NCBI GenBank assembly: GCA_030453005.1
Contig: JAKDLE010000226.1
Location: 1 to 5,580, forward strand
Length of the DNA stretch: 5,580 nucleotides
Direction: 5' to 3'
Source of the DNA: Pseudonocardia sp.
GTDB lineage: Bacteria > Actinomycetota > Actinomycetes > Mycobacteriales > Pseudonocardiaceae
Under the pieces are notes generated by a model. It had not been told where the DNA came from and made no database searches. It saw only the letters and a program-made list of their open reading frames with translations. The translations under genes and the position numbers were made by a program. Below, one piece after another: positions 1 to 5,580 of this stretch (position 1 is its first letter; each line of letters starts with the position of its first letter).

Positions 1-2
1 GC

Positions 3-437
3 ACGCCGCGCGGCATCGTCGACCTCTGTGGCCGCTACGGCGTGCGGCTGGCCGGTGCGCGGGTCACGGTCGTGGGCCGCGGGGTGACGGTCGGGCGTCC
101 GCTGGGCCTGTTGCTCACCCGACGCGCGGAGAACGCCACGGTGACGCTGTGCCACACCGGCACCCGCGACCTGGCCGCCGAGGTGCGCCGCGCCGACGTG
201 GTGGTGGCCGCGGCAGGCGTGCGGGGCCTGATCACCGCCGACATGGTGGCGCCGGGTGCCGCCGTGCTCGACGTGGGCGTCACGCGGACGGATCTGGGCC
301 TGGTCGGTGACGTCGAGCCCGAGGTCGCGGAGGTGGCCGGCCTGCTCGCGCCGATGCCGGGCGGCGTGGGCCCGATGACGCGGGCGATGCTGCTGACGAA
401 CGTGGTGGAGGCAGCCGAACGGAGCTTGTCGGCGTGA
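3..437 (+). CDS. folD: FolD, bifunctional methylenetetrahydrofolate dehydrogenase/cyclohydrolase, C-terminal part (5' end outside window)
   Basis: FolD interconverts 5,10-methylene-THF and 10-formyl-THF in the cytoplasm, supplying one-carbon units for purine and formyl-Met synthesis. Only the last 144 codons are present. The reading frame is already open at base 3 and begins with TPRG, the end of the conserved PCTPxG motif, so the GTG at 42 is internal and not a start. Next come the Rossmann dinucleotide-binding segment [11 protein letters not shown] (about bases 69-101), CHTGT (family usually CHSRT), DVGVTR, GDVEPEV and the C-terminal signature [23 protein letters not shown]. The catalytic N-terminal domain with the Lys/Tyr active site lies off the window. 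The Gly in GRGVTVGRP, where many FolDs have Ser, is in my recollection common in actinobacterial FolD. The stop TGA overlaps the next start (GTGA), indicating translational coupling. Identification is secure. Confidence 0.96.
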   Translation, partial: TPRGIVDLCGRYGVRLAGARVTVVGRGVTVGRPLGLLLTRRAENATVTLCHTGTRDLAAEVRRADVVVAAAGVRGLITADMVAPGAAVLDVGVTRTDLGLVGDVEPEVAEVAGLLAPMPGGVGPMTRAMLLTNVVEAAERSLSA

Positions 438-730
438 GCATGGCTGACCTGCGCTCCCGCCTGCCCGCCTGGGCGCCTGCGGCGGCGGTGCTGCTGATCG
501 CGGCGGCCGGTATCGTGCGGGTGCTCACCCAGCACTGGCGCGAGGGCGGTGTGCTGCTCGGCGGCGCGCTGCTGGTGGCGGCGATCCTGCGGGTGCTGTT
601 GACGCCGGAGCAGGCCAGCCTGCTCGTCGTCCGAAGCCGATTCCTCGATGCGGTGTGCTACACCGGCCTCGGTGCGGCCATGGTGTTCCTGGCCGCCACG
701 ATCACCCGAGACGGGCTCATCCTCACCTGA
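434..730 (+). CDS. DUF3017 family small integral membrane protein
   Basis: This 98-residue protein has three predicted membrane helices, at about residues 12-31, 37-55 and 72-90, separated by the short loops THQWR-like (33-36) and [15 protein letters not shown] (56-70). The RVLLTPEQA...LLVVRSR region followed by a last hydrophobic helix is typical of DUF3017, an actinobacterial family found directly after folD (for example the mycobacterial folD neighbour). The function is unknown. The GTG start is preferred because GGAG lies at 421-424, nine bases upstream, and because GTGA overlaps the folD stop. An in-frame ATG six bases downstream is the alternative. Coupling with folD suggests co-expression but does not prove a folate role. 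There is no signal peptide or catalytic motif. Confidence 0.9.
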   Translation: MSMADLRSRLPAWAPAAAVLLIAAAGIVRVLTQHWREGGVLLGGALLVAAILRVLLTPEQASLLVVRSRFLDAVCYTGLGAAMVFLAATITRDGLILT

Positions 731-758
731 GCGTCACCGCCAGGGCAGTATCGGGCCC

Positions 759-2102
759 ATGACCGACAACGACAGCGAGCGCTCCGCGCGCATCGTCGAC
801 ACCCTCGTCGGTGCCTTCGACGACCTGATGACCGCGAACCCCGCCGCGTTCCGCACCAAGTTCCGCAAGATGGCGGCCGACCCGTTCGCGTTCTACCGCG
901 GCAGTGCGTGCCTGTTCTACGCCGACGTCGCCGGCGCGGACGGACGGTGGCGCGAGGACCCGTGGGCGGACGAGCGCACCAGCCGTGTGTGGATCCAGGG
1001 CGACCTGCACGCGGAGAACTTCGGCACCTACATGGACGGCGACGGCGTCCTGATCTTCGACGTCAACGACTTCGACGAGGCCTACGTCGGCCACTTCACC
1101 TGGGACGTCATGCGGTTCGCGGCGAGCATGGCCCTGCTGGGGTGGCGCAAGGCGATCTCCGACGACGACATCTCGATGCTGGTGCAGCGCTTCGTGCGCG
1201 CGTACCTCGCTCAGGTGCGGTGGTTCACCGAGCGGCACGACGACCGCGGCTTCTCGCTGAACCTCGGCACGGCCGAGGGCCCCGTGCACCAGGTGCTGCG
1301 GCTGGCCCGGCTGCGCACGCGGGTGGGCCTGCTCAACGGCATCACCGAGACCGAGGGCTTCGACCGGGTGCTGCGCGACGTCCCCGGGGTCCGCCGTCTC
1401 GACGACGACGAGCGCGGACGGGTGGTCGAGGCGTTCGGCCGTTACCTGGAGTCGATCCCGGAGGCGAAGCGGTTCCGCGGGGTGGCCTACACCATCAAGG
1501 ATGTGGCGGGGCGGTCCGGGTTCGGGATCGGGAGCGCGGGTCTGCCCGCGTACACCGTGCTGATCGAGGGGCCCAACGAGGCGCTCGACAACGACGTGGT
1601 CGTGTCGATGAAGCAGGGCAACGTCGCGGCGCCGTCGCGGGTGGTGACCGACCCCGCGATCGCGGACGCGTTCCACCACCACGGGCACCGCACCGTCGTG
1701 TCGCAGCGGGCGTTGCAGGCCCACGCCGACCGGCTGTTGGGCTGGACCGACCTCGACGGCGTCGGGTTCGTCGTCAGCGAGGTCTCGCCGTACGAGGCCG
1801 ACCTCGACTGGAGCGAGCTGACCGAGCCGGTCGAGATCGCGCCGGTCGTGGAGGACCTGGGCCGGGCCACGGCGAAGGTGCACTGCGTGTCCGACTCGGA
1901 CTCCGACCAGTCGCTGGTGCCGTTCCAGACCGAGGAGGCGATCATGTCCGTCGTCGCGGGGCGGGAGGACGAGTTCGTCCGCTGGGTGACCGAGTTCGCC
2001 CACGCCTACGCCGCCCAGGTGCGTACCGACCACGCGCTGTTCGTGGAGGCGTTCCGCGGCGGCGCGATCCCGGGCGTCGCGGCGTCTGATCACCGGGTGT
2101 AG
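759..2102 (+). CDS. DUF2252 family protein, putative kinase-like phosphotransferase fold
   Basis: This is a complete 447-residue soluble protein. DUF2252 hallmarks appear in order: MAADPFAFYRGSA (38-50), GDLHAENFG (81-89), DVNDFDEA (101-108), a glycine-rich DVAGRSGFGIGSAG stretch (248-261) followed by YTVLIEG and VVSMKQGN with Lys285, then HGHRTVVSQRALQAHADRL (308-326) with LGWT, FVVSEVSP (337-344) and LGRATAKVH (367-375). The family has no established reaction. GDLHxEN and the following DxNDFD resemble the catalytic and metal-binding loops of aminoglycoside/choline kinase-like enzymes, so phosphotransfer is an inference. The ATG at 759 was chosen because the protein then starts just before the conserved region. 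An upstream extension of the frame to 648 would overlap the DUF3017 gene and is Arg/Pro/Ser-rich shadow sequence. The ribosome site is weak (AGGG at 742-745, 13 bases away). The gene follows DUF3017 after 28 bp and overlaps the convergent ABC ATPase gene by 13 bp. Family assignment is firm; function is unknown. Confidence 0.9.
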   Translation: MTDNDSERSARIVDTLVGAFDDLMTANPAAFRTKFRKMAADPFAFYRGSACLFYADVAGADGRWREDPWADERTSRVWIQGDLHAENFGTYMDGDGVLIFDVNDFDEAYVGHFTWDVMRFAASMALLGWRKAISDDDISMLVQRFVRAYLAQVRWFTERHDDRGFSLNLGTAEGPVHQVLRLARLRTRVGLLNGITETEGFDRVLRDVPGVRRLDDDERGRVVEAFGRYLESIPEAKRFRGVAYTIKDVAGRSGFGIGSAGLPAYTVLIEGPNEALDNDVVVSMKQGNVAAPSRVVTDPAIADAFHHHGHRTVVSQRALQAHADRLLGWTDLDGVGFVVSEVSPYEADLDWSELTEPVEIAPVVEDLGRATAKVHCVSDSDSDQSLVPFQTEEAIMSVVAGREDEFVRWVTEFAHAYAAQVRTDHALFVEAFRGGAIPGVAASDHRV

Positions 2103-3088
2103 AGCGTGCGCATGAGGGCCTCGATCGTCGGCTCGTCCACGTGCACGTCGCGGATGTCCACGCGCCGCGCCACGTCGGCGATCAGCTCGGCGGCGGTGGT
2201 GGTGGAGTCGAACTCCAGCCGCCACCGCAGCCCCTGGGCCTCCGCGGTCACGGCGACGACGCCGGGCAGCGCGGCGGGCGGGGCCGCGGGGGTGACCGGC
2301 TCGACGACCAGCGTGCGGTGCCCCGCGAACCGGCGGCGCAGGGCGTCGAGCCCGTCGTCGACGAGGACGCGGCCGCGGTCGATGACGACCACCCGCCTGC
2401 AGAGCCGCTCGACGTCGGGCAGGTCGTGCGTGGTGAGCAGCAGCGTCACGTCGCCCCGCGCGTTGACGGCGGAGAGGAACGTGCGCAGCCGCTCCTTGGA
2501 AGCGAGGTCGAGGCCGATCGTGGGTTCGTCGAGCACCAGCAGCTCGGGGGTGTGCAGCAGTGCCGCGGTGACCTCGCCGCGCATGCGCTGTCCCAGCGAG
2601 AGCTGGCGTACCGGGGTGGTGAGGAACGCGGCCATGTCGAGCAGCTCCACGCACTCGTCGAGCCGCTCCCGGTGGCGCGCGGGCGGGACGCGGTGGATCG
2701 CGCCGTGCAGGGCGAAGCTCTCGGCCAGCGGGAGGTCCCACCACAGCTGGCTGCGCTGCCCGAACACCACGCCGATCCGCCGGGCCAGCGTCCGGCGCTC
2801 GCGCACCGGGTCGAGCCCGCAGACCCGGGCGCTCCCGGCGCTCGGCACGAGCACCCCGGTCAGCATCTTGATCGTGGTCGACTTGCCCGCGCCGTTCGGG
2901 CCGAGGAACCCGACGGCCTCGCCCCGGGCGACGTCGAGCGTCACGTCGGTCACGGCCGTGACACGCGTGCGCCGCAGCCGGGACCCGACGAGGAAGTCGC
3001 GGCCGAGGCCCTCGGTCACGATGACATGGTCGCTCCGCAAGCGCCGCTCCGTGTCCATGCTCGCTCCGCCGGCGCCGCTCGTGGTCAT
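2090..3088 (-). CDS. ABC-2 type exporter, ATP-binding protein (COG4586-like)
   Basis: This 332-residue cytoplasmic ATPase should power the two permeases encoded just upstream on the same strand. Visible motifs are Walker A GPNGAGKST (63-71), Q-loop Gln111 in FGQRSQLWWDLP, signature LSLGQR (163-168), Walker B LLVLDEP (183-189), D-loop GLD (192-194) and H-loop His221. All catalytic positions are intact. The GQRSQLWWDLP segment and the tail of about 75 residues after the ATPase core (about 256-332) fit the COG4586 group, which pairs with COG4587 and COG3694 permeases. The ATG at 3088 overlaps the stop of the preceding permease (ATGA, 4 bp), favouring this start; a second in-frame ATG at 3058 would remove ten Gly/Ala-rich residues and is possible. 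The gene ends inside the 3' end of the convergent DUF2252 gene. The exported substrate is not deducible. Confidence 0.95.
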   Translation of the reverse strand: MTTSGAGGASMDTERRLRSDHVIVTEGLGRDFLVGSRLRRTRVTAVTDVTLDVARGEAVGFLGPNGAGKSTTIKMLTGVLVPSAGSARVCGLDPVRERRTLARRIGVVFGQRSQLWWDLPLAESFALHGAIHRVPPARHRERLDECVELLDMAAFLTTPVRQLSLGQRMRGEVTAALLHTPELLVLDEPTIGLDLASKERLRTFLSAVNARGDVTLLLTTHDLPDVERLCRRVVVIDRGRVLVDDGLDALRRRFAGHRTLVVEPVTPAAPPAALPGVVAVTAEAQGLRWRLEFDSTTTAAELIADVARRVDIRDVHVDEPTIEALMRTLYTR

Positions 3089-3855
3089 GATCCCGTCCCC
3101 TGGTAGCGGCGGATGCCGGTCCGCCAGATCAGCGCCGCGGCGCCGACCGCCCCTACCGCGACGAGCGGTGAGCTCCACTGCAGGAAATCCGGGAAGCCGA
3201 GCGGGTCGGCCCTCCCGAGCAGCGCCAGCGCGGGGAAGTAGGCCACGAACGCGCCCGGCACCGCGAAGCACAGGACCCGCCGCAGCCACGGCCCGTACAC
3301 GGTGATCGGATAGGAGGTGGAGAAGCTCGAGCCGTAGGTGACGGAGTTGGCCACCTCGCGCCCGTCGACCAGCCAGAACGACACCGTGTTGGCGGCGACC
3401 CAGATCGCCGCGAGGATCACGGCACCGACGAGCGGGGTGGTGAGCGCGAGCAGCACCCGCGCCGGCGTCCAGTCGATCCCGGCGGTCGCGGCCGCGTATC
3501 CGAGCACGGCGACCCCGGCGCCGACCCGGCCGAGCCGCTTCAGCGAGACGTCGGCGCAGAGCAGTTGGGGCAGTGTGCCCAGCGGGCGCAGCAGCAGGAC
3601 GTCGAGCTCCCCGGTGCGGATGTAGGTGGGCAACTCCTGGATCTGGCCGACGGCGAGGTCGGCGAGCCCGAACGCGGTGGCGGCGAGCCCGTACATCAGC
3701 ACCACCTCGTGCCGGTCGAACCCGCCCAGCGAGCTGACCTGCGTGAACACCACGAGTATGGCGACGAGCTCGATGCACTGGCCGATGACCTGCGCGGTGA
3801 GGTCGAGCGCGAACGACGCCGGGTAGGCGAGCTGGCTGCGGATCCGCGAGGACAC
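3085..3855 (-). CDS. ABC-2 type exporter permease (COG3694-like)
   Basis: This 256-residue inner-membrane permease has about six hydrophobic segments (roughly residues 20-42, 52-72, 113-127, 133-156, 195-213 and 228-245). The N-terminal SSRIRSQLAYPASFALD and the cytoplasmic-loop motif YIRTGELDVLLLRPLG (78-93) are typical of this permease family, whose members are about 260 residues long. The start is a GTG at 3855, 16 bp after the stop of the other permease gene. The longer open frame upstream overlaps that gene and has no ATG, GTG or TTG just ahead of the conserved region. A GGTGAGG lies at 3876-3870, rather far (14 bases) from the GTG, so expression may depend on coupling to the preceding gene. 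The 3' end overlaps the ATPase start by 4 bp. It likely forms a heterodimeric membrane channel with the other permease. Confidence 0.9.
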   Translation of the reverse strand: MSSRIRSQLAYPASFALDLTAQVIGQCIELVAILVVFTQVSSLGGFDRHEVVLMYGLAATAFGLADLAVGQIQELPTYIRTGELDVLLLRPLGTLPQLLCADVSLKRLGRVGAGVAVLGYAAATAGIDWTPARVLLALTTPLVGAVILAAIWVAANTVSFWLVDGREVANSVTYGSSFSTSYPITVYGPWLRRVLCFAVPGAFVAYFPALALLGRADPLGFPDFLQWSSPLVAVGAVGAAALIWRTGIRRYQGTGS

Positions 3856-3871
3856 GATGCGGCGGTAGACC

Positions 3872-4657
3872 TCACCGACCCTGCACCACCAGCCGCCGCG
3901 AACCGTGGTGCAGCGCCACCCGGCCGACCAGCAGCAGTGCGACGGCCCAGCCCGCCTGCGCGGCGAGCGCGCCCGCGGTGCCGTCCCGTTCCAGGAACAC
4001 GTCGATCGGGATCTGGAACAGCGACGGCAGCGGTGTCCACGCCAGCGCCGTCTGCGCCCACTCCGGGAACCAGGCCAGCGGCACCACCAGCCCCGACAGC
4101 ACCCCGCCGACCACACCCCACATCCCGATCACGCCACGCGCGTCGAGCAGCCAGAACGCGCTCGCGTTGAGCAGGAACCGCACGCCGAAGCTGACGACCA
4201 CCGCGAGGAGCGCCGAGACCGCGAACCACGCCCAGGTGGCGGGCACGGTGGGCCAGCGGAACGGGAACGCCCATGCCCCGAACAGCATCGGCGGCACCAG
4301 CCGGGCGAGCACGGCGAACCCCGCCCGCCCGAGGTCGGCGGCGAGCATCGCGGCCTGCAGGTCCCAGGGTCGCCCGAGGTCGACCACGACGTCGCCGGTG
4401 CGGATGCGCCGCGACATCTCGGTGTCGCCCCACAGCAGCACCACGGTGAGCAGGCCCTGCCCGAGCGAGACGTAGGTGATCGCGGCCGCCACGTCGTACC
4501 CGGCGACGACCGGGCGCTGCGCCAGCACGGCGACGAGCACCGCCGCGCGCAGGAGCCCGAAGACGAGGTTGGTGGTGAGGCCGGCGAGGGCGGCCTGACG
4601 GTAGGTGGCGTGGCGGCGGAAACCGGCGCGGACGAGCTGCGGGTAGGGCGACAGCAC
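3872..4657 (-). CDS. ABC-2 type exporter permease (COG4587-like)
   Basis: This 261-residue inner-membrane permease is the partner of the permease encoded next. It has about six hydrophobic segments (roughly residues 28-46, 58-76, 112-130, 142-164, 176-196 and 231-248). It carries RRIRTGDVVVDLGRPWDLQ (83-101), matching in position and pattern the RTGELDVLLLRPLG loop of the second permease, as expected for paired subunits. The C-terminal SRRLVVQGR is the usual tail of this family. The chosen GTG at 4657 is followed by LSPYPQLVRAGFRRHATYR, where homologous proteins begin. A strong GGAGG sits at 4664-4660, only two bases ahead of the GTG, which is closer than normal. An in-frame TTG at 4684, inside the upstream gene, is the other possible start. 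The gap to the upstream DinB-like gene is 11 bp. Confidence 0.88.
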   Translation of the reverse strand: MLSPYPQLVRAGFRRHATYRQAALAGLTTNLVFGLLRAAVLVAVLAQRPVVAGYDVAAAITYVSLGQGLLTVVLLWGDTEMSRRIRTGDVVVDLGRPWDLQAAMLAADLGRAGFAVLARLVPPMLFGAWAFPFRWPTVPATWAWFAVSALLAVVVSFGVRFLLNASAFWLLDARGVIGMWGVVGGVLSGLVVPLAWFPEWAQTALAWTPLPSLFQIPIDVFLERDGTAGALAAQAGWAVALLLVGRVALHHGSRRLVVQGR

Positions 4658-4668
4658 GTCCTCCGACG

Positions 4669-5250
4669 TTACGGCAGGCCGCAACGGGGTTTCGGGTGCC
4701 AGCTCCGGGGGTCGCGGCCCAGCGTGGCGAGCAGCCGGTCCTGCCGCGAGGCACCGGGGGGCACCGGGACGGGCCTGCCGCAGATCCCCTCGGCGTAGAG
4801 GTGGTCGCCGAACATCGCGACCGAGGCCTCCATCTCGTCCATCTCCGCGTCGGAGAACCGCGTCTCCCGGCCGAGGGCGCGTGCGACGTCCCAGCGGTGC
4901 ACGATCATGTCGAAGCCGTAGAAGTCGGACAGGGTGGCCCCGATCGTCGTGCGGCCGAGCTGGCCGTCGAACTCGCGGTGGAGCACGTCGTCGTCGACCC
5001 GGTCGAGCACGGCCGCGACGTGCGCGTCCCAGGCCGCGGGCGGATCGCCGTCGGGGCGGGGCCCGAGGTCGACGTCGTGCCGGTCGAGGAAGTCGCGCTG
5101 GGTGTCGACCATGTGGTCGACGACGTCGGCCGCGGTCCACCCGGCACACGGGCTCGGCGCCGACCACCCCCCGGCGCCGGTCATGGCGGCTTGCACGCCC
5201 GCCGCCTTCTGCTGGTAGCTGTCCCTGATATCGCTCATGCGGGCCATCAT
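4669..5250 (-). CDS. TIGR03086-type metal-binding protein of the DinB/mycothiol-dependent maleylpyruvate isomerase-like superfamily
   Basis: This 193-residue soluble protein looks like an actinobacterial four-helix-bundle DinB-like protein. SPCAGWTAADVVDHMVDTQ (33-51) matches the conserved N-terminal SPCxGWTxxDLxxH motif, and FDMIVHRWDVARALG (113-127) matches the ExxxHxWDLAxAxG region. The predicted metal ligands are His46, Asp114 and His118, the second being Asp where the maleylpyruvate isomerase has Glu. Known relatives are thiol-dependent isomerases or transferases, but the substrate of this member is unknown. Length fits the family. Three in-frame ATGs (5250, 5247, 5238) could be the start; none has a clear ribosome site, and the last gives MSDIRDSY, which resembles homologous N-termini. 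It ends 11 bp before the exporter permease genes and probably heads their transcript. Confidence 0.87.
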   Translation of the reverse strand: MMARMSDIRDSYQQKAAGVQAAMTGAGGWSAPSPCAGWTAADVVDHMVDTQRDFLDRHDVDLGPRPDGDPPAAWDAHVAAVLDRVDDDVLHREFDGQLGRTTIGATLSDFYGFDMIVHRWDVARALGRETRFSDAEMDEMEASVAMFGDHLYAEGICGRPVPVPPGASRQDRLLATLGRDPRSWHPKPRCGLP

Positions 5251-5254
5251 CGTG

Positions 5255-5292
5255 CGGAGAACGTCGGTGCGGATTGAAAGAATGCGACATCA
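5255..5292 (-). promoter_or_regulatory. Possible promoter region of the DinB-like/ABC exporter operon
   Basis: This is the most AT-rich short stretch in the window, holding GCATTCTTTCAATCC on the minus strand just upstream of the DinB-like gene. TTCAAT or CATTCT could serve as a loose -10 element, but no convincing -35 box at proper spacing is visible. The lack of a ribosome site at the downstream ATGs would fit leaderless or near-leaderless transcription, which is common in actinobacteria. This is a positional inference only. Confidence 0.22.
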
Positions 5293-5580
5293 GGCCGGAG
5301 CCGGCGGCAGCGTCTGCGCCGGTTTCTGCGCCGGTTGCGGGAGGCGGCGGGCCCGGTCGAGGAAGACCGCTCGATGCCCTGGGTCACCGACGAGCTGTAC
5401 GGGCAGCGGAGCCGCGCCGCTGAGTTGGTCGGCACAGGGCCCGTCGACACAGAGCGCGGCGGGCAGCTCGCCCACTTCGACGGACACCGCCACCCCCGCC
5501 CGCACGGCGCGCCCGCCCTGGGAGGCCCCACGCCTCGTCGGGCAGCGTCGCGGCGCTTTCCCGGCGCGACCGGGCAGCAC
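5290..5580 (-). CDS. Unidentified partial open frame at window edge (coding status doubtful)
   Basis: The frame is open from the window edge to a TGA at 5292-5290, 39 bp before the DinB-like gene and in the same direction. The C-terminal half has a protein-like pattern (VSVEVGELPAALCVDG, then LPVQLVGDPGHRAVFLDRA) and ends in a Pro/Ala/Gln tail with PAQK-PAQT repeats. The half nearest the edge is Arg/Gly-rich and looks like non-coding frame, so a frameshifted remnant or a wrong strand are both possible. By hand count, third-position GC is about 81%, below the neighbouring genes. The opposite strand competes: an ATG at 5374 with GAGGAAG at 5359-5365 opens a frame to the edge with about 88% third-position GC. 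I recognise no family on either strand. Confidence 0.25.
   Translation of the reverse strand: MLPGRAGKAPRRCPTRRGASQGGRAVRAGVAVSVEVGELPAALCVDGPCADQLSGAAPLPVQLVGDPGHRAVFLDRARRLPQPAQKPAQTLPPAPA

Noticed and set aside
731..758. Possible terminator or promoter between the DUF3017 and DUF2252 genes
   Set aside because: The gap is only 28 bp and shows no stable hairpin with a T tract and no -10-like element.
723..2744. A very long (673-codon) minus-strand open frame opposite the DUF2252 gene
   Set aside because: It is rich in Arg, His, Pro and Ala, has no recognisable motif, and spans two well-identified genes. Long antisense frames are expected opposite high-GC coding sequence.
2106..3305. Plus-strand open frame opposite the ABC ATPase and permease genes
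   Set aside because: It is Ser/Arg/Thr/Pro-rich with no domain signature, while the opposite strand holds intact ABC transporter motifs.
3089..3778. Upstream extension of the ABC ATPase frame, suggesting a larger fused protein
   Set aside because: The extension is the permease region read in the wrong frame, Arg/Ala-rich with no membrane pattern. The ATGA overlap gives a proper ATPase start at 3088.
4658..5290. N-terminal extension of the first permease frame through the DinB-like gene
   Set aside because: The extra residues are Arg/Pro-rich shadow sequence, and the same bases encode the clearly recognisable TIGR03086 protein in another frame.
5374..5580. Plus-strand partial gene starting at ATG 5374 with GAGGAAG upstream
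   Set aside because: The start context is good, but the sequence after about 40 residues turns into Arg/Pro/His/Gly-rich text and matches nothing I know, so it is kept only as an alternative.

Overview
The window is very GC-rich (roughly 70% or more by eye), with nearly every third codon position G or C, frequent GTG starts and tightly packed genes. With the folD-DUF3017 pair at the left edge, this points to an actinobacterium, plausibly Pseudonocardia or a relative. The genus is inferred from gene order and composition, not from a marker gene.

Left part, plus strand (1-2102). The window opens inside folD, which makes one-carbon folate intermediates. Its stop overlaps the GTG start of a three-helix DUF3017 membrane protein. 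After 28 bp comes a complete DUF2252 protein with kinase-like sequence motifs. The motifs appear in a rotated order, which makes this the most interesting protein here.

Right part, minus strand (5250 down to 2090). Four genes are read in the same direction: a DinB-like TIGR03086 family protein, two ABC-2 type permeases and their ATPase. The permeases and ATPase form a complete three-gene exporter of the COG4587/COG3694/COG4586 kind. Junctions are 11 bp, 16 bp and a 4-bp ATGA overlap, so a single transcript is likely. The substrate cannot be told from sequence. The ATPase gene runs tail to tail into the DUF2252 gene, and the two coding regions overlap by 13 bp with no room for a terminator between them.

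Right edge (5251-5580). A short, relatively AT-rich patch lies upstream of the DinB-like gene and may hold the operon promoter. Beyond it, both strands stay open to the edge, and I could not decide firmly which, if either, is coding. No RNA genes, CRISPR arrays, insertion sequences or att sites were recognised. Most of the window is ordinary actinobacterial chromosome.
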